Origin: Porticoccaceae bacterium
GTDB taxonomy: Bacteria; Pseudomonadota; Gammaproteobacteria; Pseudomonadales; Porticoccaceae
NCBI GenBank assembly: GCA_018654575.1
Contig: JABILI010000045.1
Coordinates: 1-38,590 of the forward strand
DNA length: 38,590 bases
Direction of reading: 5' to 3'
In this document: one piece after another, positions 1 to 9,050 of the stretch
Position numbering within the stretch: the stretch's first letter is position 1
Layout of the letters: every line of letters starts with the position of its first letter
Notes under the pieces: generated by a model
Databases searched by the model: none
The model's input: the letters and a program-made list of their open reading frames with translations, nothing else
Told to the model about the DNA's origin: nothing
Program-made: the position numbers and the translations under genes

Positions 1-645
1 ACAGCATTACTTATCGCGATGCAGTTATTTGGTTACAGTATTTCAGGGTTACTGGCATTTGGTGGCATAGGCGGTATTGCGATTGGCTTTGCGGCTAAAG
101 ATCTACTCGCAAATTTCTTTGGCGGATTAATGATATACCTAGATCGCCCATTCTCTGTGGGGGATTGGATTCGATCGCCCGATAAAGAAATTGAGGGCAC
201 CGTTGAGGATATTGGTTGGCGGTTAACGCGGATACGTACGTTTGATAAGCGACCTTTGTATATTCCCAATGGAGTGTTTGCGGCTATTTCTGTAGAGAAT
301 CCCTCTCGAATGAGTAATAGACGTATTTACGAAACAGTCGGGATTCGTTACTCAGATGTTTCTTGTATGGCAACTATAGTGGCCCAAGTAACTGAAATGC
401 TTAAAACACATGATGATATAGATGCAACTCAGACTCTAATTGTGAATTTTAATGCGTTTTCTGCTAGCTCTATCGACTTCTTTATTTATACCTTTACCAA
501 GACAACTGATTGGGTAGCTTATCATCAGATTAAGCAGGACGTCCTGTTGAAGGTGGCCGCTATTATTGAGAGTGCTGGTGCAGAGATGGCATTCCCCACG
601 TCAACTGTCCATATTGAAAATTCAGGAGCATTAGACATCAGCTGA
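1..645 (+). CDS. MscS-family mechanosensitive channel, 5' end outside window
   Basis: The reading frame is open from base 1, so only the C-terminal part (about 214 residues) is present; the upstream membrane helices lie outside the window. The visible part starts with the Gly/Ala-rich pore helix of MscS channels (GGIGGIAIGFAAKDLLANFF), followed by the beta domain with the typical DRPFSVGDWI turn and the EGTVEDIGWRLTRIRT and IPNG segments, then the alpha/beta cytoplasmic vestibule domain. Channels of this family open under membrane tension and release solutes on hypo-osmotic shock in the inner membrane. The pattern is closer to the larger YnaI/YbdG-type members than to E. coli MscS, but without the N-terminus the subfamily is uncertain. 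A short hairpin (669-685, TTCTCG/CGAGAA) follows the stop but has no T tract. Confidence 0.85.
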   Translation, partial: TALLIAMQLFGYSISGLLAFGGIGGIAIGFAAKDLLANFFGGLMIYLDRPFSVGDWIRSPDKEIEGTVEDIGWRLTRIRTFDKRPLYIPNGVFAAISVENPSRMSNRRIYETVGIRYSDVSCMATIVAQVTEMLKTHDDIDATQTLIVNFNAFSASSIDFFIYTFTKTTDWVAYHQIKQDVLLKVAAIIESAGAEMAFPTSTVHIENSGALDIS

Positions 646-732
646 TGCTAAAGAGGGCATTACGGTCTTTCTCGAGAAGCGAGAACCTAACTTCCCGGCG
701 AAAGTGAGCAAGGATATGCCTGAGTTCTTCCC

Positions 733-931
733 ATGGCGGGAAAAATAAGAGCTTTAACCCTCATCCTTGCGATGAGACTGAAGTTTCTTTGCTTGGTCTT
801 GGTTTTGTCAGGGCTATCTAGCTGTCTGGGTGCTCCGGGGGGTGTATCCTGTTCAAAATTTCCAACTGGAGCGCTATCTTGGGCAGTGGTACGCAATTGC
901 TAGATTAGATCATTCTTTTGAGGGTGGCTAA
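733..931 (+). pseudogene. Broken Blc-type lipocalin lipoprotein remnant
   Basis: From ATG 772 (or in-frame ATG 733) a frame encodes a lipoprotein-like signal ending LSGLSSC, then Gly-Ala-Pro-Gly. At a run of six G (837-842) the frame is lost. In the frame shifted by one base the text continues as YPVQNFQLERYLGQWYAIAR and LDHSFE, then stops at 929-931. RYLGQWYAIAR-LDHSFE matches the first conserved lipocalin block (GxWY and the following ARxDHxFE) of bacterial outer-membrane lipocalins. Normal members are about 170-180 residues; only the first 50 or so remain. The likely history is one extra G in the homopolymer plus a later stop and loss of the 3' two thirds. I see no continuation of the lipocalin fold in 932-1064. 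A sequencing error could explain the G run but not the missing remainder. Confidence 0.65.
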
Positions 932-1064
932 TTCATAAGAGCTATCTACCAAGGTAGGCTACTCAAGCGTTTCTTTAATCCCAGAGCCTTATCGTCGTCG
1001 GTCATAAGCAACAGCTGTAATCCCCATAGGAATAACCCGTTCATCCGTTAAATATTCACTTAGT

Positions 1065-2222
1065 TTAGTCCTGTATTTCAGACTCTATTGCGCCTTCATC
1101 TTCGTTGATTGCTTGTGGATTTAGAGGTTCGGGTTCATAGGCCTTAATGGTCAGCATAATGCCGAGTTCAGGATGATCTAGATAATAGACACTGCTCTCT
1201 TCAATGCGCTTAGATTGCTTGATAGGCCATATCTCTGCAATCGGGTACTGGTTGATGTCGCTAAGATTTTGTTGGTCTTCTACCTCATCTAAAACAAGGG
1301 CTTCTAGGGCATGGTCAACACTACCGATGTTAACTAGCTCTGATTCGGCATTTAGGTCAGTCAGATACTCTGGTAAAACGGGAATCTGCCATTGTTGTTC
1401 GGGCGAATCTTCTATAGCCAATTGAAAATTTGGAATATCTGGGAGCTTGACCGTTAAGGTATCGACTAAGGAATCTTGACTGACGAATTTGAGTCGCCAT
1501 AGGTCAGTTTCAACGTGTAAAAACCGTGATTTATAAAACCGAAGGCTACCCTCAATTTCAGATCGATCATCTAGCCTTTTACCTGCGCTGATATGAATCC
1601 AAGGATCCTCGCCACCAGCGTCTGCCTCAAAACGCCAGGCTTCGTGAAAGACGACATTATAATTCCTGCGATTAAGTGCCCTTGCGCTGTCATTAAGATC
1701 TCGGACCCTAGCGTCTAAAATAATGAAAGATTCTTCATATTCGGGGATATAAGGCTCGTCAGGCAGACTGTCTTCGACAATCTGTGTTTCTGTTTCTATC
1801 GCTATCTCGCCGGTTAAGGTAATGGGTTCCTGATTAGACGAATTAAGTGTAATGGCAGGGTCCTCCATTTCTTCGATGGGTATCCAGGTTAGAGTTGTGG
1901 GTAACACTGGCGTCGCCTCTGGATCCAAAAGAAGAGCGGCCTGTATTTGAGAGAGTGTAAATTGATGAGATCTTGCTTCAGCATCAATCAATGCGAGCAA
2001 ATTTTTCGGGTACTCAAGGTGGTGGTCTAAAGGCGCTATTTCGCCGCTAAGATTATCAGGCTGTGTGAACAAAATTATCTCTACCTGATACCAATTTTCA
2101 GGCGGCACCAAGGGGGTGGGTAGTTGATTTTCTTGAGCTGAGACAAAGCTGCTAGCAATCACGGCTGCTAGCATGAAAAGATAAGTCCTCGCGTTATCTA
2201 AAAACCGCTTGTTGCTACTCAT
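1065..2222 (-). CDS. csiV: CsiV-family peptidoglycan-binding periplasmic protein
   Basis: A 385-residue protein with an N-terminal signal sequence (about residues 13-29, hydrophobic, ending SFVSA-QE) followed by the WYQVEIILFTQ segment that marks the CsiV family. The rest is acidic and contains a repeated AWRFEADAGGEDPWIHISAG-type beta segment near the middle. CsiV is known in Vibrio as a periplasmic peptidoglycan-binding protein needed for PBP1A-dependent wall synthesis; that this homologue does the same is inference. It lies 49 bp downstream of mfd on the same strand and is probably cotranscribed with it. Proline and acidic residues are enriched at both ends of the mature protein. The assignment rests on the N-terminal motif and the neighbour; the remainder is weakly conserved. 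Confidence 0.7.
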   Translation of the reverse strand: MSSNKRFLDNARTYLFMLAAVIASSFVSAQENQLPTPLVPPENWYQVEIILFTQPDNLSGEIAPLDHHLEYPKNLLALIDAEARSHQFTLSQIQAALLLDPEATPVLPTTLTWIPIEEMEDPAITLNSSNQEPITLTGEIAIETETQIVEDSLPDEPYIPEYEESFIILDARVRDLNDSARALNRRNYNVVFHEAWRFEADAGGEDPWIHISAGKRLDDRSEIEGSLRFYKSRFLHVETDLWRLKFVSQDSLVDTLTVKLPDIPNFQLAIEDSPEQQWQIPVLPEYLTDLNAESELVNIGSVDHALEALVLDEVEDQQNLSDINQYPIAEIWPIKQSKRIEESSVYYLDHPELGIMLTIKAYEPEPLNPQAINEDEGAIESEIQD

Positions 2223-2271
2223 TAATATTCCGTCTAATGGCCGTTATCTGCATTTGTTCGGCTCGTTTTCT

Positions 2272-5200
2272 TCATGTAGGTGGCAATAACCCCTGCAGTA
2301 TATTATGCACTATGGAGAAGCGTTGCTCGGGATTCTCCATGTCCATAGTGAAACTCAGTTGATCATTGTTTTGCAAGCGGTAAGTGGAAGGTTTTGATTG
2401 GACCATTTTAATAATAGTGATCGGTTCCACAATCGTGGTCGATTTAAACTGTAAACGACCGCGGGTTAGGCCGGCTTCTATTTTCTTCAGTCCTAGTTGC
2501 TCACCTACCAGTCTAAGCTCCGCAAGTTTAAATAAGGTTTTTGATACCTCAGGGAGCAAGCCAAAGCGATCTATCATCTCTACTTGCAGTTCGTGCAAGT
2601 CAGACTCTGATTGGCAGTCAGCTAATCTTTTGTAGATAGTGAGGCGCATATTCACATCAGGCAGATAGTCATCTGGAAGTAGGGCCGGCATGTGCATATT
2701 GACCTCAAGACCTTGGTTGAGTGCCTCATCGAAATCAGGTTCTGAACCATTTCTAATGGCCGCAACGGCGCTATCTAGCATTTCCAGATAAAGGGTAAAA
2801 CCAATAGCTTGAATATGACCGCTCTGTTCTTCGCCTAAAAGTTCTCCAGCCCCTCTAATTTCAAGGTCGTTAGTCGCTAGCGTGAAGCCAGACCCGAGTT
2901 GATCTGCGGCCGATATAGCTTCGAGCCTTTTGGTGGCATCTGAGGTGATTTTCTTATCTTGTGGAAGCATCAAGTACGCATAGGCTTGGTGGTGTGATCT
3001 GCCGACGCGTCCACGCAGCTGATGTAGCTGGGCAAGACCAAATTTGTCGGCACGGCCAATCAAAATTGTATTTGCGCTAGGTATGTCAATACCCGTCTCA
3101 ATGATGGTGGTGCAGACTAGTACATTAAAGCGCTGGTGATAGAAATCTGACATAACCTGCTCGAGGTTACGCTCGCGCATTTGGCCGTGAGCAATATTGA
3201 CCCTTGCTTCTGGGACCAGGGTAGCAAGCTCATCGGCAACTCTTTGGATGCTCTTGACATCATTGTGCAAGAAGTAGACTTGGCCCCCCCTCAGTATCTC
3301 CCGAAGAATCGCCTCTCTGGTAACCCTTGATTCTTGCTTGCGGACAAAGGTCTTCACCGATAATCTTTTGGCTGGAGGCGTTGCAATAATCGACAGGTCC
3401 CGAATACTATGCATTGACATATTCAACGTGCGAGGTATTGGCGTGGCGGTCATGGTCAATATGTCCACCTCACTGCGCAAAGATTTAATCTTTTCTTTTT
3501 GTCTCACACCAAAGCGATGTTCTTCATCGATGATCATGAGGCCTAATTGTTTAAAATTGATTTCGGCATAAAGCAGCTTATGTGTACTGATTAAGATATC
3601 GACTTTGCCGGCCTCGGTATCACCAATCACTGCCGTTTGCTCTTTCCCGCTTCTAAATCGAGACAGTTCTTCAACATTAACCGGCCAGTTGGCAAAACGA
3701 TCTCGAAAATTCTGGAGATGCTGGTGCGCGAGCAGGGTGGTCGGGACTAAGATGACTACCTGTTTACCGCTGCTAACAGCTGTAAAGGCTGCGCGCATGG
3801 CAACTTCGGTCTTTCCAAAACCTACATCACCGCAGACCAGCCGATCCATAGGTTGAGCGCTTAATAAGTCTTGCCTAACCGCATCGATAGCGGCCTGTTG
3901 GTCGGCTGTTTCCTCAAAGGCGAAGTCGCCGCTAAATTTTAGATAGTCTTGCTCATTAGCTGAGCATGCAAAACCTTGGCGAGCCGCTCTCCTAGAGTAA
4001 ATATCAAGGAGTTCAGCGGCGGTATCTCGAACTTGTTTAGCAGCTTTTTGTTTAGCCTTATCCCACTTGTCACTACCAAGGTGATTAAGTGGCGCTGCGA
4101 CCTGATCACCACCTCCGAAGCGGCTGATTAGGTGTAGGGACGACACTGGTACGTAGAGTTTTGCGTCGTTGGCGTAAGAGAGCATCAGAAACTCTTGCGC
4201 GGTCTTATCTACATCTAAGGTAACCAACCCTTGATAGCGGCCGACTCCATGTTCTATGTGGACTACTGGGGCACCAATTTTTAATTCGGCAAGACTTTTG
4301 AAAATGTAGTCGGGTGACTCAGACGCCTTGGAGCGCCGTCGTCGCTGCATGACCTGCTGGCCAAATAGCTCGCCTTCAGTGATAAGGCACAGGCCATTGT
4401 TAGGGCAAGCAATTCCCTGCTCTAAAGGGTAGGTAATTATACCGTACTGTAGATCTGAATCGACAAATTGTAACCAACTATCGACCTCTGTGGGGTGGAC
4501 TTGAATGGTCTTTAGTAGGTCAGTTAATACCTCACGACGGCCTGAGGATTCAGCGCAAAATAGAACTCGAGAGCCTGCCTTGTCAGCCTCAAAAGCAATT
4601 AAAAAGTCATGTAATTTTTGCAGAGGACTTGTTTGTTTGGCATTTACCGACATATCAGGGACAGGCACGATGCCTGAGTCTTGGAGATGAGCAGCCGGGT
4701 CTATGGGTTGACTATCAAGAATCGTTCTTGGTCGTTTTTTTATTTCATGAAAAAGGCGATCAACAGGCAGAAATATTTCCTCTGGCTTTAAAAGAGGACG
4801 TTCAGGATCCACTCCATATTCTTGGTAACGATTGTTGATGTCGCTCCAAAATTGCTCTGCTGCCTGTTCTATTCCGCTACTGGTAAATAGCTGTAAGTTA
4901 GTTGGCAAGTAGTCGAAAAGAGTCGCTGTTTGTTCAAAGAACAAGCTTAGGTAGTACTCTATTCCTTGGGGTGCAATACCGTCTTTAATGTCGCGATAAA
5001 CTGGGCATTTGGTTGGGTTATGATCAAAGCCTTCATGCCAGTTATTTAAAAATAGATTGATGGACTCTTTGTCCATCGGAAATTCTCTTGCGGGCAGTAA
5101 TTCAATTTGTTCGACATTTTCCAAGGTGCGTTGTGATTCTGGATCAAAGAGCCGCAGAGACTCTATATCATCATCCAAAAGATCTATTCGAAAAGGCGTT

Positions 5201-5736
5201 TTAACGCCCATAGGGAAAACGTCGATGATTGAGCCGCGAAAGGCAAACTCACCATGTTCATAAACGGTATCCACACGTTTATAGCCTGCTCGCGATAGCT
5301 GGTCTTGCAATAACCCGCGGTCAAGTTGTTCGCCAATGCTGTAACAGAACGTTCTGGAGGCCACAAAATCAATAGGCGCAATACGATGCATTAATGTCGT
5401 CAGAGGGACAATCAGAACGCCGTGGTTCGCGTTTGGCAATTTTGCTAAGGTTTGGAGGCGCGCTGAAATAATATCCTGATGCGGCGAGAAAATATCGTAG
5501 GGCAGTATTTCCCAGTCGGGGAATGTGAAGATCGATAGGTTCTGTTGTGCGGCGAAAAACTCTAAGGCACGACTTTGGGTACTTGCCTGTTGTGCAGTGT
5601 CGGTAATAATTAAGGTCAGACCTGAATACTTAAGCGCGGATTCAACCACGGCCAAGGCTCGGCCCGATGACGGTAACCCACCCCAAAGACATTTATCGCC
5701 AGGCTTAAGAGAGGGTTGTTGATTAAAAATATTCAT
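2272..5736 (-). CDS. mfd: Transcription-repair coupling factor Mfd
   Basis: A 1154-residue protein, full length for Mfd (about 1150). Order of domains: UvrB-like N-terminal module (residues about 1-330), RNA polymerase interaction region with the GAPVVHIEHGVGRYQGL signature (about 490-510), then a RecG-like superfamily 2 translocase with Walker A GDVGFGKTE (Lys642) and DEEH box (Asp737-His740), the TMTATPIPRTL motif III, the RGRVGRS motif VI and the C-terminal TRCF domain. It removes RNA polymerase stalled at DNA lesions and recruits UvrA for nucleotide-excision repair. The ATG at 5734-5736 gives the conserved N-terminus; no strong Shine-Dalgarno is visible before it. It is divergent from the GAPDH gene (178 bp between starts) and is followed by csiV. 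Confidence 0.97.
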   Translation of the reverse strand: MNIFNQQPSLKPGDKCLWGGLPSSGRALAVVESALKYSGLTLIITDTAQQASTQSRALEFFAAQQNLSIFTFPDWEILPYDIFSPHQDIISARLQTLAKLPNANHGVLIVPLTTLMHRIAPIDFVASRTFCYSIGEQLDRGLLQDQLSRAGYKRVDTVYEHGEFAFRGSIIDVFPMGVKTPFRIDLLDDDIESLRLFDPESQRTLENVEQIELLPAREFPMDKESINLFLNNWHEGFDHNPTKCPVYRDIKDGIAPQGIEYYLSLFFEQTATLFDYLPTNLQLFTSSGIEQAAEQFWSDINNRYQEYGVDPERPLLKPEEIFLPVDRLFHEIKKRPRTILDSQPIDPAAHLQDSGIVPVPDMSVNAKQTSPLQKLHDFLIAFEADKAGSRVLFCAESSGRREVLTDLLKTIQVHPTEVDSWLQFVDSDLQYGIITYPLEQGIACPNNGLCLITEGELFGQQVMQRRRRSKASESPDYIFKSLAELKIGAPVVHIEHGVGRYQGLVTLDVDKTAQEFLMLSYANDAKLYVPVSSLHLISRFGGGDQVAAPLNHLGSDKWDKAKQKAAKQVRDTAAELLDIYSRRAARQGFACSANEQDYLKFSGDFAFEETADQQAAIDAVRQDLLSAQPMDRLVCGDVGFGKTEVAMRAAFTAVSSGKQVVILVPTTLLAHQHLQNFRDRFANWPVNVEELSRFRSGKEQTAVIGDTEAGKVDILISTHKLLYAEINFKQLGLMIIDEEHRFGVRQKEKIKSLRSEVDILTMTATPIPRTLNMSMHSIRDLSIIATPPAKRLSVKTFVRKQESRVTREAILREILRGGQVYFLHNDVKSIQRVADELATLVPEARVNIAHGQMRERNLEQVMSDFYHQRFNVLVCTTIIETGIDIPSANTILIGRADKFGLAQLHQLRGRVGRSHHQAYAYLMLPQDKKITSDATKRLEAISAADQLGSGFTLATNDLEIRGAGELLGEEQSGHIQAIGFTLYLEMLDSAVAAIRNGSEPDFDEALNQGLEVNMHMPALLPDDYLPDVNMRLTIYKRLADCQSESDLHELQVEMIDRFGLLPEVSKTLFKLAELRLVGEQLGLKKIEAGLTRGRLQFKSTTIVEPITIIKMVQSKPSTYRLQNNDQLSFTMDMENPEQRFSIVHNILQGLLPPT

Positions 5737-5848
5737 AATGGGGTTCTGTTGATCTCATTTTATGCTGCTTTACCGGCGGGTATTCTACTTATCTCAGGCT
5801 ATTAGTTATAGAAATAATGCCTATCTTGCTATTTTAAAGCTCGATTAG

Positions 5849-5877
5849 TTGCCTGATTCGATTTCGTGTCCGATAAT
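5849..5877 (+). promoter_or_regulatory. Likely sigma-70 promoter of the GAPDH gene
   Basis: A -35 hexamer TTGCCT (5849-5854) and a -10 hexamer GATAAT (5872-5877) are separated by 17 bp. Transcription would begin near 5884, leaving a leader of about 30 nt that contains the AAGGA ribosome site (5902-5906) before the GTG start at 5915. Predicted from consensus only. Confidence 0.45.
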
Positions 5878-5914
5878 ATCGTTTATCAAACACTTCTGCA
5901 TAAGGACTTAATTC

Positions 5915-7378
5915 GTGGACGAACAGCAAAGACCCCTCCCTGACGATTTTTTCAAAGACTGGAAAGAAAGAGAAGCATTGGCAGAGGGCATGATTCCGTT
6001 GATTGGCAAATTGTACCGTGAGTATAATATTAACACTTATATGTATGGTAACAGCATGGTCAATCAGTCGGTGACTGACTTGATGAAGGAGCATCGATTT
6101 GTTCGTCAGGTTGAGAATAATGAGCTCTCTGAGTTTGATACTTACCCAATGCTTGAAGGTATCTCTAAACTGAAACTTGGTCCCGCCCATATTGATGTGG
6201 GTAAATTAGTGGTTAAGTATCAAAATAGTAATGAAAATGGATCGAGTCTGAGTGATTTTTTATCCGCTGAACTTGATGAGATTATCGGTTCTGATGTTAA
6301 ACCGCTTCCTGAACCCCAAGACGTTGTGCTCTATGGTTTTGGCCGAATCGGGAGACTGATCGCTCGAATTCTAGTTGATAAGGCGGGTGGTGGTGATGTG
6401 CTGCGATTACGCGCTATCGTTATCCGTAAAGGAAAGTTAAACCATGATCTTGAAAAGCGAGCAGCATTGCTTCGCAGAGACTCCGTTCATGGTCCCTTCA
6501 AAGGTACAGTTCGGGTTCTAGAAGATAAAAATATTCTGGTCGTCAATGGTAATCCGATTAAAATAATCTATGCCAATTCTCCTGAAGAAATCGACTACAA
6601 CGATTATGGCATCACTAATGCGTTGATTGTCGACAACACTGGCGTTTGGAAAGATACAGAAGGACTTAGTGGACACCTCCGGCCTGGTGCGAGCAAAGTG
6701 CTCTTAACGGCACCTGCTGGCGATGATATTCCCAACATCGTTTATGGCGTTAATCATGATCAGATTACGTTGGATAGAAAAATCATTTCTGCAGCGTCTT
6801 GTACGACCAATGCGATTGTCCCAGTTCTGAAGTGCTTATTAGACGAATTTGGTATTAATGGTGGCCATGTTGAGACTGTCCACGCTTACACCAATGATCA
6901 AAATTTGATCGATAACTACCATAAGGGTGGACGCCGTGGTCGAAGTGCCGCTCTCAACATGGTACTTACGTCAACCGGTGCGGCTAAAGCGGTTGCTAAG
7001 GTGATACCTGAGCTAAAAGGCAAGTTGACGGGTAATGCGATAAGAGTTCCGACACCGAATGTGTCTATGGCTATTCTAAACCTACAGTTGGGTCGAGACA
7101 CCACGGTTGAGGAATTGAACGAATTTCTACGGCAGAAGGCATTGCATTCAGATCTTCAGCAGCAAATAGGATATACAATTTCAACGGAAGCTGTTTCAAC
7201 CGATTTTGTGGGATCTCGGCAGGCTTGCGTTATTGATGCTCAGGCGACGATTGTTGAAGGTCGCAGCTGCGTACTATATTGCTGGTATGACAATGAATTT
7301 GGCTACAGCTGTCAGGTGGTCAGATGTTTAGAGAAATTTGCAGGTGTTGTTTGGCCATCATACCCAAGAGAAGCCTAA
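5915..7378 (+). CDS. Glyceraldehyde-3-phosphate dehydrogenase, N-terminally extended type
   Basis: A 487-residue protein against about 335 for ordinary GAPDH. Residues 1 to about 130 are an extension of unknown function; then the NAD fold begins with VVLYGFGRIGRLIARIL. Catalytic signature SAASCTTNA puts the active Cys at 296, followed by ETVHAYTNDQ, RVPTPNVS and CWYDNEFGYS near the end. It oxidises glyceraldehyde-3-phosphate to 1,3-bisphosphoglycerate, or runs in reverse in gluconeogenesis. Long GAPDHs of this kind occur next to mfd in other gammaproteobacteria such as Pseudomonas (family knowledge from memory). The start is GTG at 5915 with AAGGA 8 nt upstream. A strong terminator follows. 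The physiological direction cannot be told from sequence. Confidence 0.92.
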   Translation: MDEQQRPLPDDFFKDWKEREALAEGMIPLIGKLYREYNINTYMYGNSMVNQSVTDLMKEHRFVRQVENNELSEFDTYPMLEGISKLKLGPAHIDVGKLVVKYQNSNENGSSLSDFLSAELDEIIGSDVKPLPEPQDVVLYGFGRIGRLIARILVDKAGGGDVLRLRAIVIRKGKLNHDLEKRAALLRRDSVHGPFKGTVRVLEDKNILVVNGNPIKIIYANSPEEIDYNDYGITNALIVDNTGVWKDTEGLSGHLRPGASKVLLTAPAGDDIPNIVYGVNHDQITLDRKIISAASCTTNAIVPVLKCLLDEFGINGGHVETVHAYTNDQNLIDNYHKGGRRGRSAALNMVLTSTGAAKAVAKVIPELKGKLTGNAIRVPTPNVSMAILNLQLGRDTTVEELNEFLRQKALHSDLQQQIGYTISTEAVSTDFVGSRQACVIDAQATIVEGRSCVLYCWYDNEFGYSCQVVRCLEKFAGVVWPSYPREA

Positions 7379-7405
7379 TCTAAATCTGCTCAAGTGTCGT
7401 AACAG

Positions 7406-7428
7406 GCTCGGGCAACCGAGCTTTTTTT
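7406..7428 (+). terminator. Rho-independent terminator after the GAPDH gene
   Basis: A perfect 6-bp GC-rich stem GCTCGG/CCGAGC with a GCAA tetraloop, followed at once by seven T (7422-7428), starting 28 bp after the GAPDH stop codon. It separates this gene from the nqr operon. Confidence 0.9.
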
Positions 7429-7543
7429 GTCTGAATATTGTGCTGCCTTCCTAGTTTCCACCCCTTCGGGCAAAAAGCATCATTTTATGCGGTGATAAGG
7501 GCGTTTTAGGTGTTATAAACTGGCGTCTGGGGCCATAGGCCAT

Positions 7544-7673
7544 TATACTCTCGCGCACAAATTTCTCACTCAAGGTCTCTATCCTAGAGCGGGCAGAAAA
7601 TTGCCTAGTGAGTAACAGCAGGTTCGCTACAAATCCAATATTTTATTGACTGTATGCGAGGTGCGCTTAATAG
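7544..7673 (+). promoter_or_regulatory. nqr operon upstream region with candidate promoters
   Basis: The 327-bp gap between the GAPDH and nqrA genes holds the GAPDH terminator and then no coding sequence. The best promoter candidate is TTGACT (7646-7651), 16 bp, TAATAG (7668-7673), giving a leader of about 25 nt. A second -10-like TATACT lies at 7544-7549 without a good -35. No recognised riboswitch or operator is visible. Confidence 0.35.
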
Positions 7674-7705
7674 TCATTATATAAATGTGAACACGGGTAA
7701 ACTCT

Positions 7706-9046
7706 ATGATTAAAGTTCGTCGCGGTTTGGATCTCCCCATTTCGGGGACTCCAGAGCAGGTGGTTTATAATGGCCCGGCCGTTAGCCAAGTCGCTCTGGT
7801 CGGTCTAGATTACCAGGGTATGAAACCAACCATGGCAGTGCGCGAAGGCGACCAGGTCAAACTGGGCCAACTACTATTTACTGATAAGAAAAATGCATCT
7901 GCACGTTATACAGCACCAGCTGCCGGAACAGTGGCGGCCATTAATCGTGGTGAAAGGCGAATTTTCCAATCTTTAGTTATTGATATCGATGGCGATGATA
8001 GTGAAACTTTTGAGACATACTCGGCGGAGCAGTTGCATACCCTAGATCGATCTAATGTCATTGAAAATTTGGTTAAGTCGGGACAATGGACTGCGTTGCG
8101 AACTAGACCGTTTTCAAAAGTACCAGCCGCTGACACCATGGCATCATCTATTTTCGTCACTGCCATGGATACTAATCCTCTGTCAGCAGATCCCTCGGTG
8201 GTTATCGATCAGCGACGAGAAGATTTTATCAACGGTTTAAAAATACTTGCTCGACTGACGGATGGGCCTGTCAACCTATGCGTGGCTCCGAATTCGATAA
8301 TACCCGGAGATGATATAGACGGTGTCAGGGAGATTGCTTTTAGTGGTCCTCATCCTGCCGGCCTTGCTGGGACTCATATTCATTTGGTTGATCCCGTGAG
8401 CATAGGGAAAACAGTGTGGTCGATTGGTTACCAGGACGTCATTGCCATTGGTGCTTTGTTTACGACAGGTTGCATTGATGTTAGACGTGTTATTGCCCTA
8501 GCTGGGCCTCAGGTGACACAGCCGAGACTTTTGGGTACGCGATTAGGGGCTAATATCAATCAATTAGTCATTGGCGAGCTTAAAAATGATGAAAATAGGG
8601 TGATTTCTGGTTCAGTCCTTTCCGGGCGTCAAGCCGTTTCAGAATTTGCTTTCCTGGGTCGTTACCATAGCCAAGTCTCTGTTATTCAAGAGGGGCGTGA
8701 GCGGCAATTTCTGCATTATCTCCGAGCGGGAGTGAACAAGCATTCTTCATTACCGGTGTTTGTCTCTTCACTCACCAAGAAGCTATTCAATATGACCACC
8801 AGCACCAATGGAAGTGAGCGAGCAATGGTGCCCGTAGGTGGTTATGAGAAGGTGACTGCTCTGGATATCTTGCCCATACAACTTTTGCGGGCACTTATTG
8901 TCGGCGATACTGAAATGGCTCAAAAGCTCGGTTGTCTAGAGCTGGATGAAGACGATATGGGTTTGTACACCTACGTCTGTGTTGGAAAATATGAGTACGG
9001 CCGAATCCTGCGAGATAATCTGACCAGAATTGAGAAGGAGGGGTAA
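7706..9046 (+). CDS. nqrA: Na+-translocating NADH:quinone reductase subunit A
   Basis: A 446-residue protein with the standard NqrA N-terminus ([14 protein letters not shown]) and Rnf/Nqr family features such as the lipoyl-like [18 protein letters not shown] segment near residues 68-85. NqrA is the peripheral cytoplasmic subunit of the six-subunit sodium pump that oxidises NADH and reduces ubiquinone while exporting Na+; it contributes to the quinone site. First gene of nqrABCDEF, with 4 bp to the nqrB start. Length matches the family (about 445-450). Confidence 0.96.
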   Translation: MIKVRRGLDLPISGTPEQVVYNGPAVSQVALVGLDYQGMKPTMAVREGDQVKLGQLLFTDKKNASARYTAPAAGTVAAINRGERRIFQSLVIDIDGDDSETFETYSAEQLHTLDRSNVIENLVKSGQWTALRTRPFSKVPAADTMASSIFVTAMDTNPLSADPSVVIDQRREDFINGLKILARLTDGPVNLCVAPNSIIPGDDIDGVREIAFSGPHPAGLAGTHIHLVDPVSIGKTVWSIGYQDVIAIGALFTTGCIDVRRVIALAGPQVTQPRLLGTRLGANINQLVIGELKNDENRVISGSVLSGRQAVSEFAFLGRYHSQVSVIQEGRERQFLHYLRAGVNKHSSLPVFVSSLTKKLFNMTTSTNGSERAMVPVGGYEKVTALDILPIQLLRALIVGDTEMAQKLGCLELDEDDMGLYTYVCVGKYEYGRILRDNLTRIEKEG

Positions 9047-9050
9047 GAGT

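Noticed and set aside
687-896. 69-codon minus-strand frame
   Set aside because: It is antisense to the lipocalin remnant, whose plus-strand motifs are clear; no protein features.
985-1060. Short minus-strand peptide ending VAYDRRR past the csiV stop
   Set aside because: Only about 24 codons, out of frame with csiV and not similar to a protein I know; could be chance.
5834-6190. 118-codon minus-strand frame upstream of and into the GAPDH gene
   Set aside because: It overlaps the GAPDH start and its promoter, shows no family features and no codon logic; shadow of the real gene.
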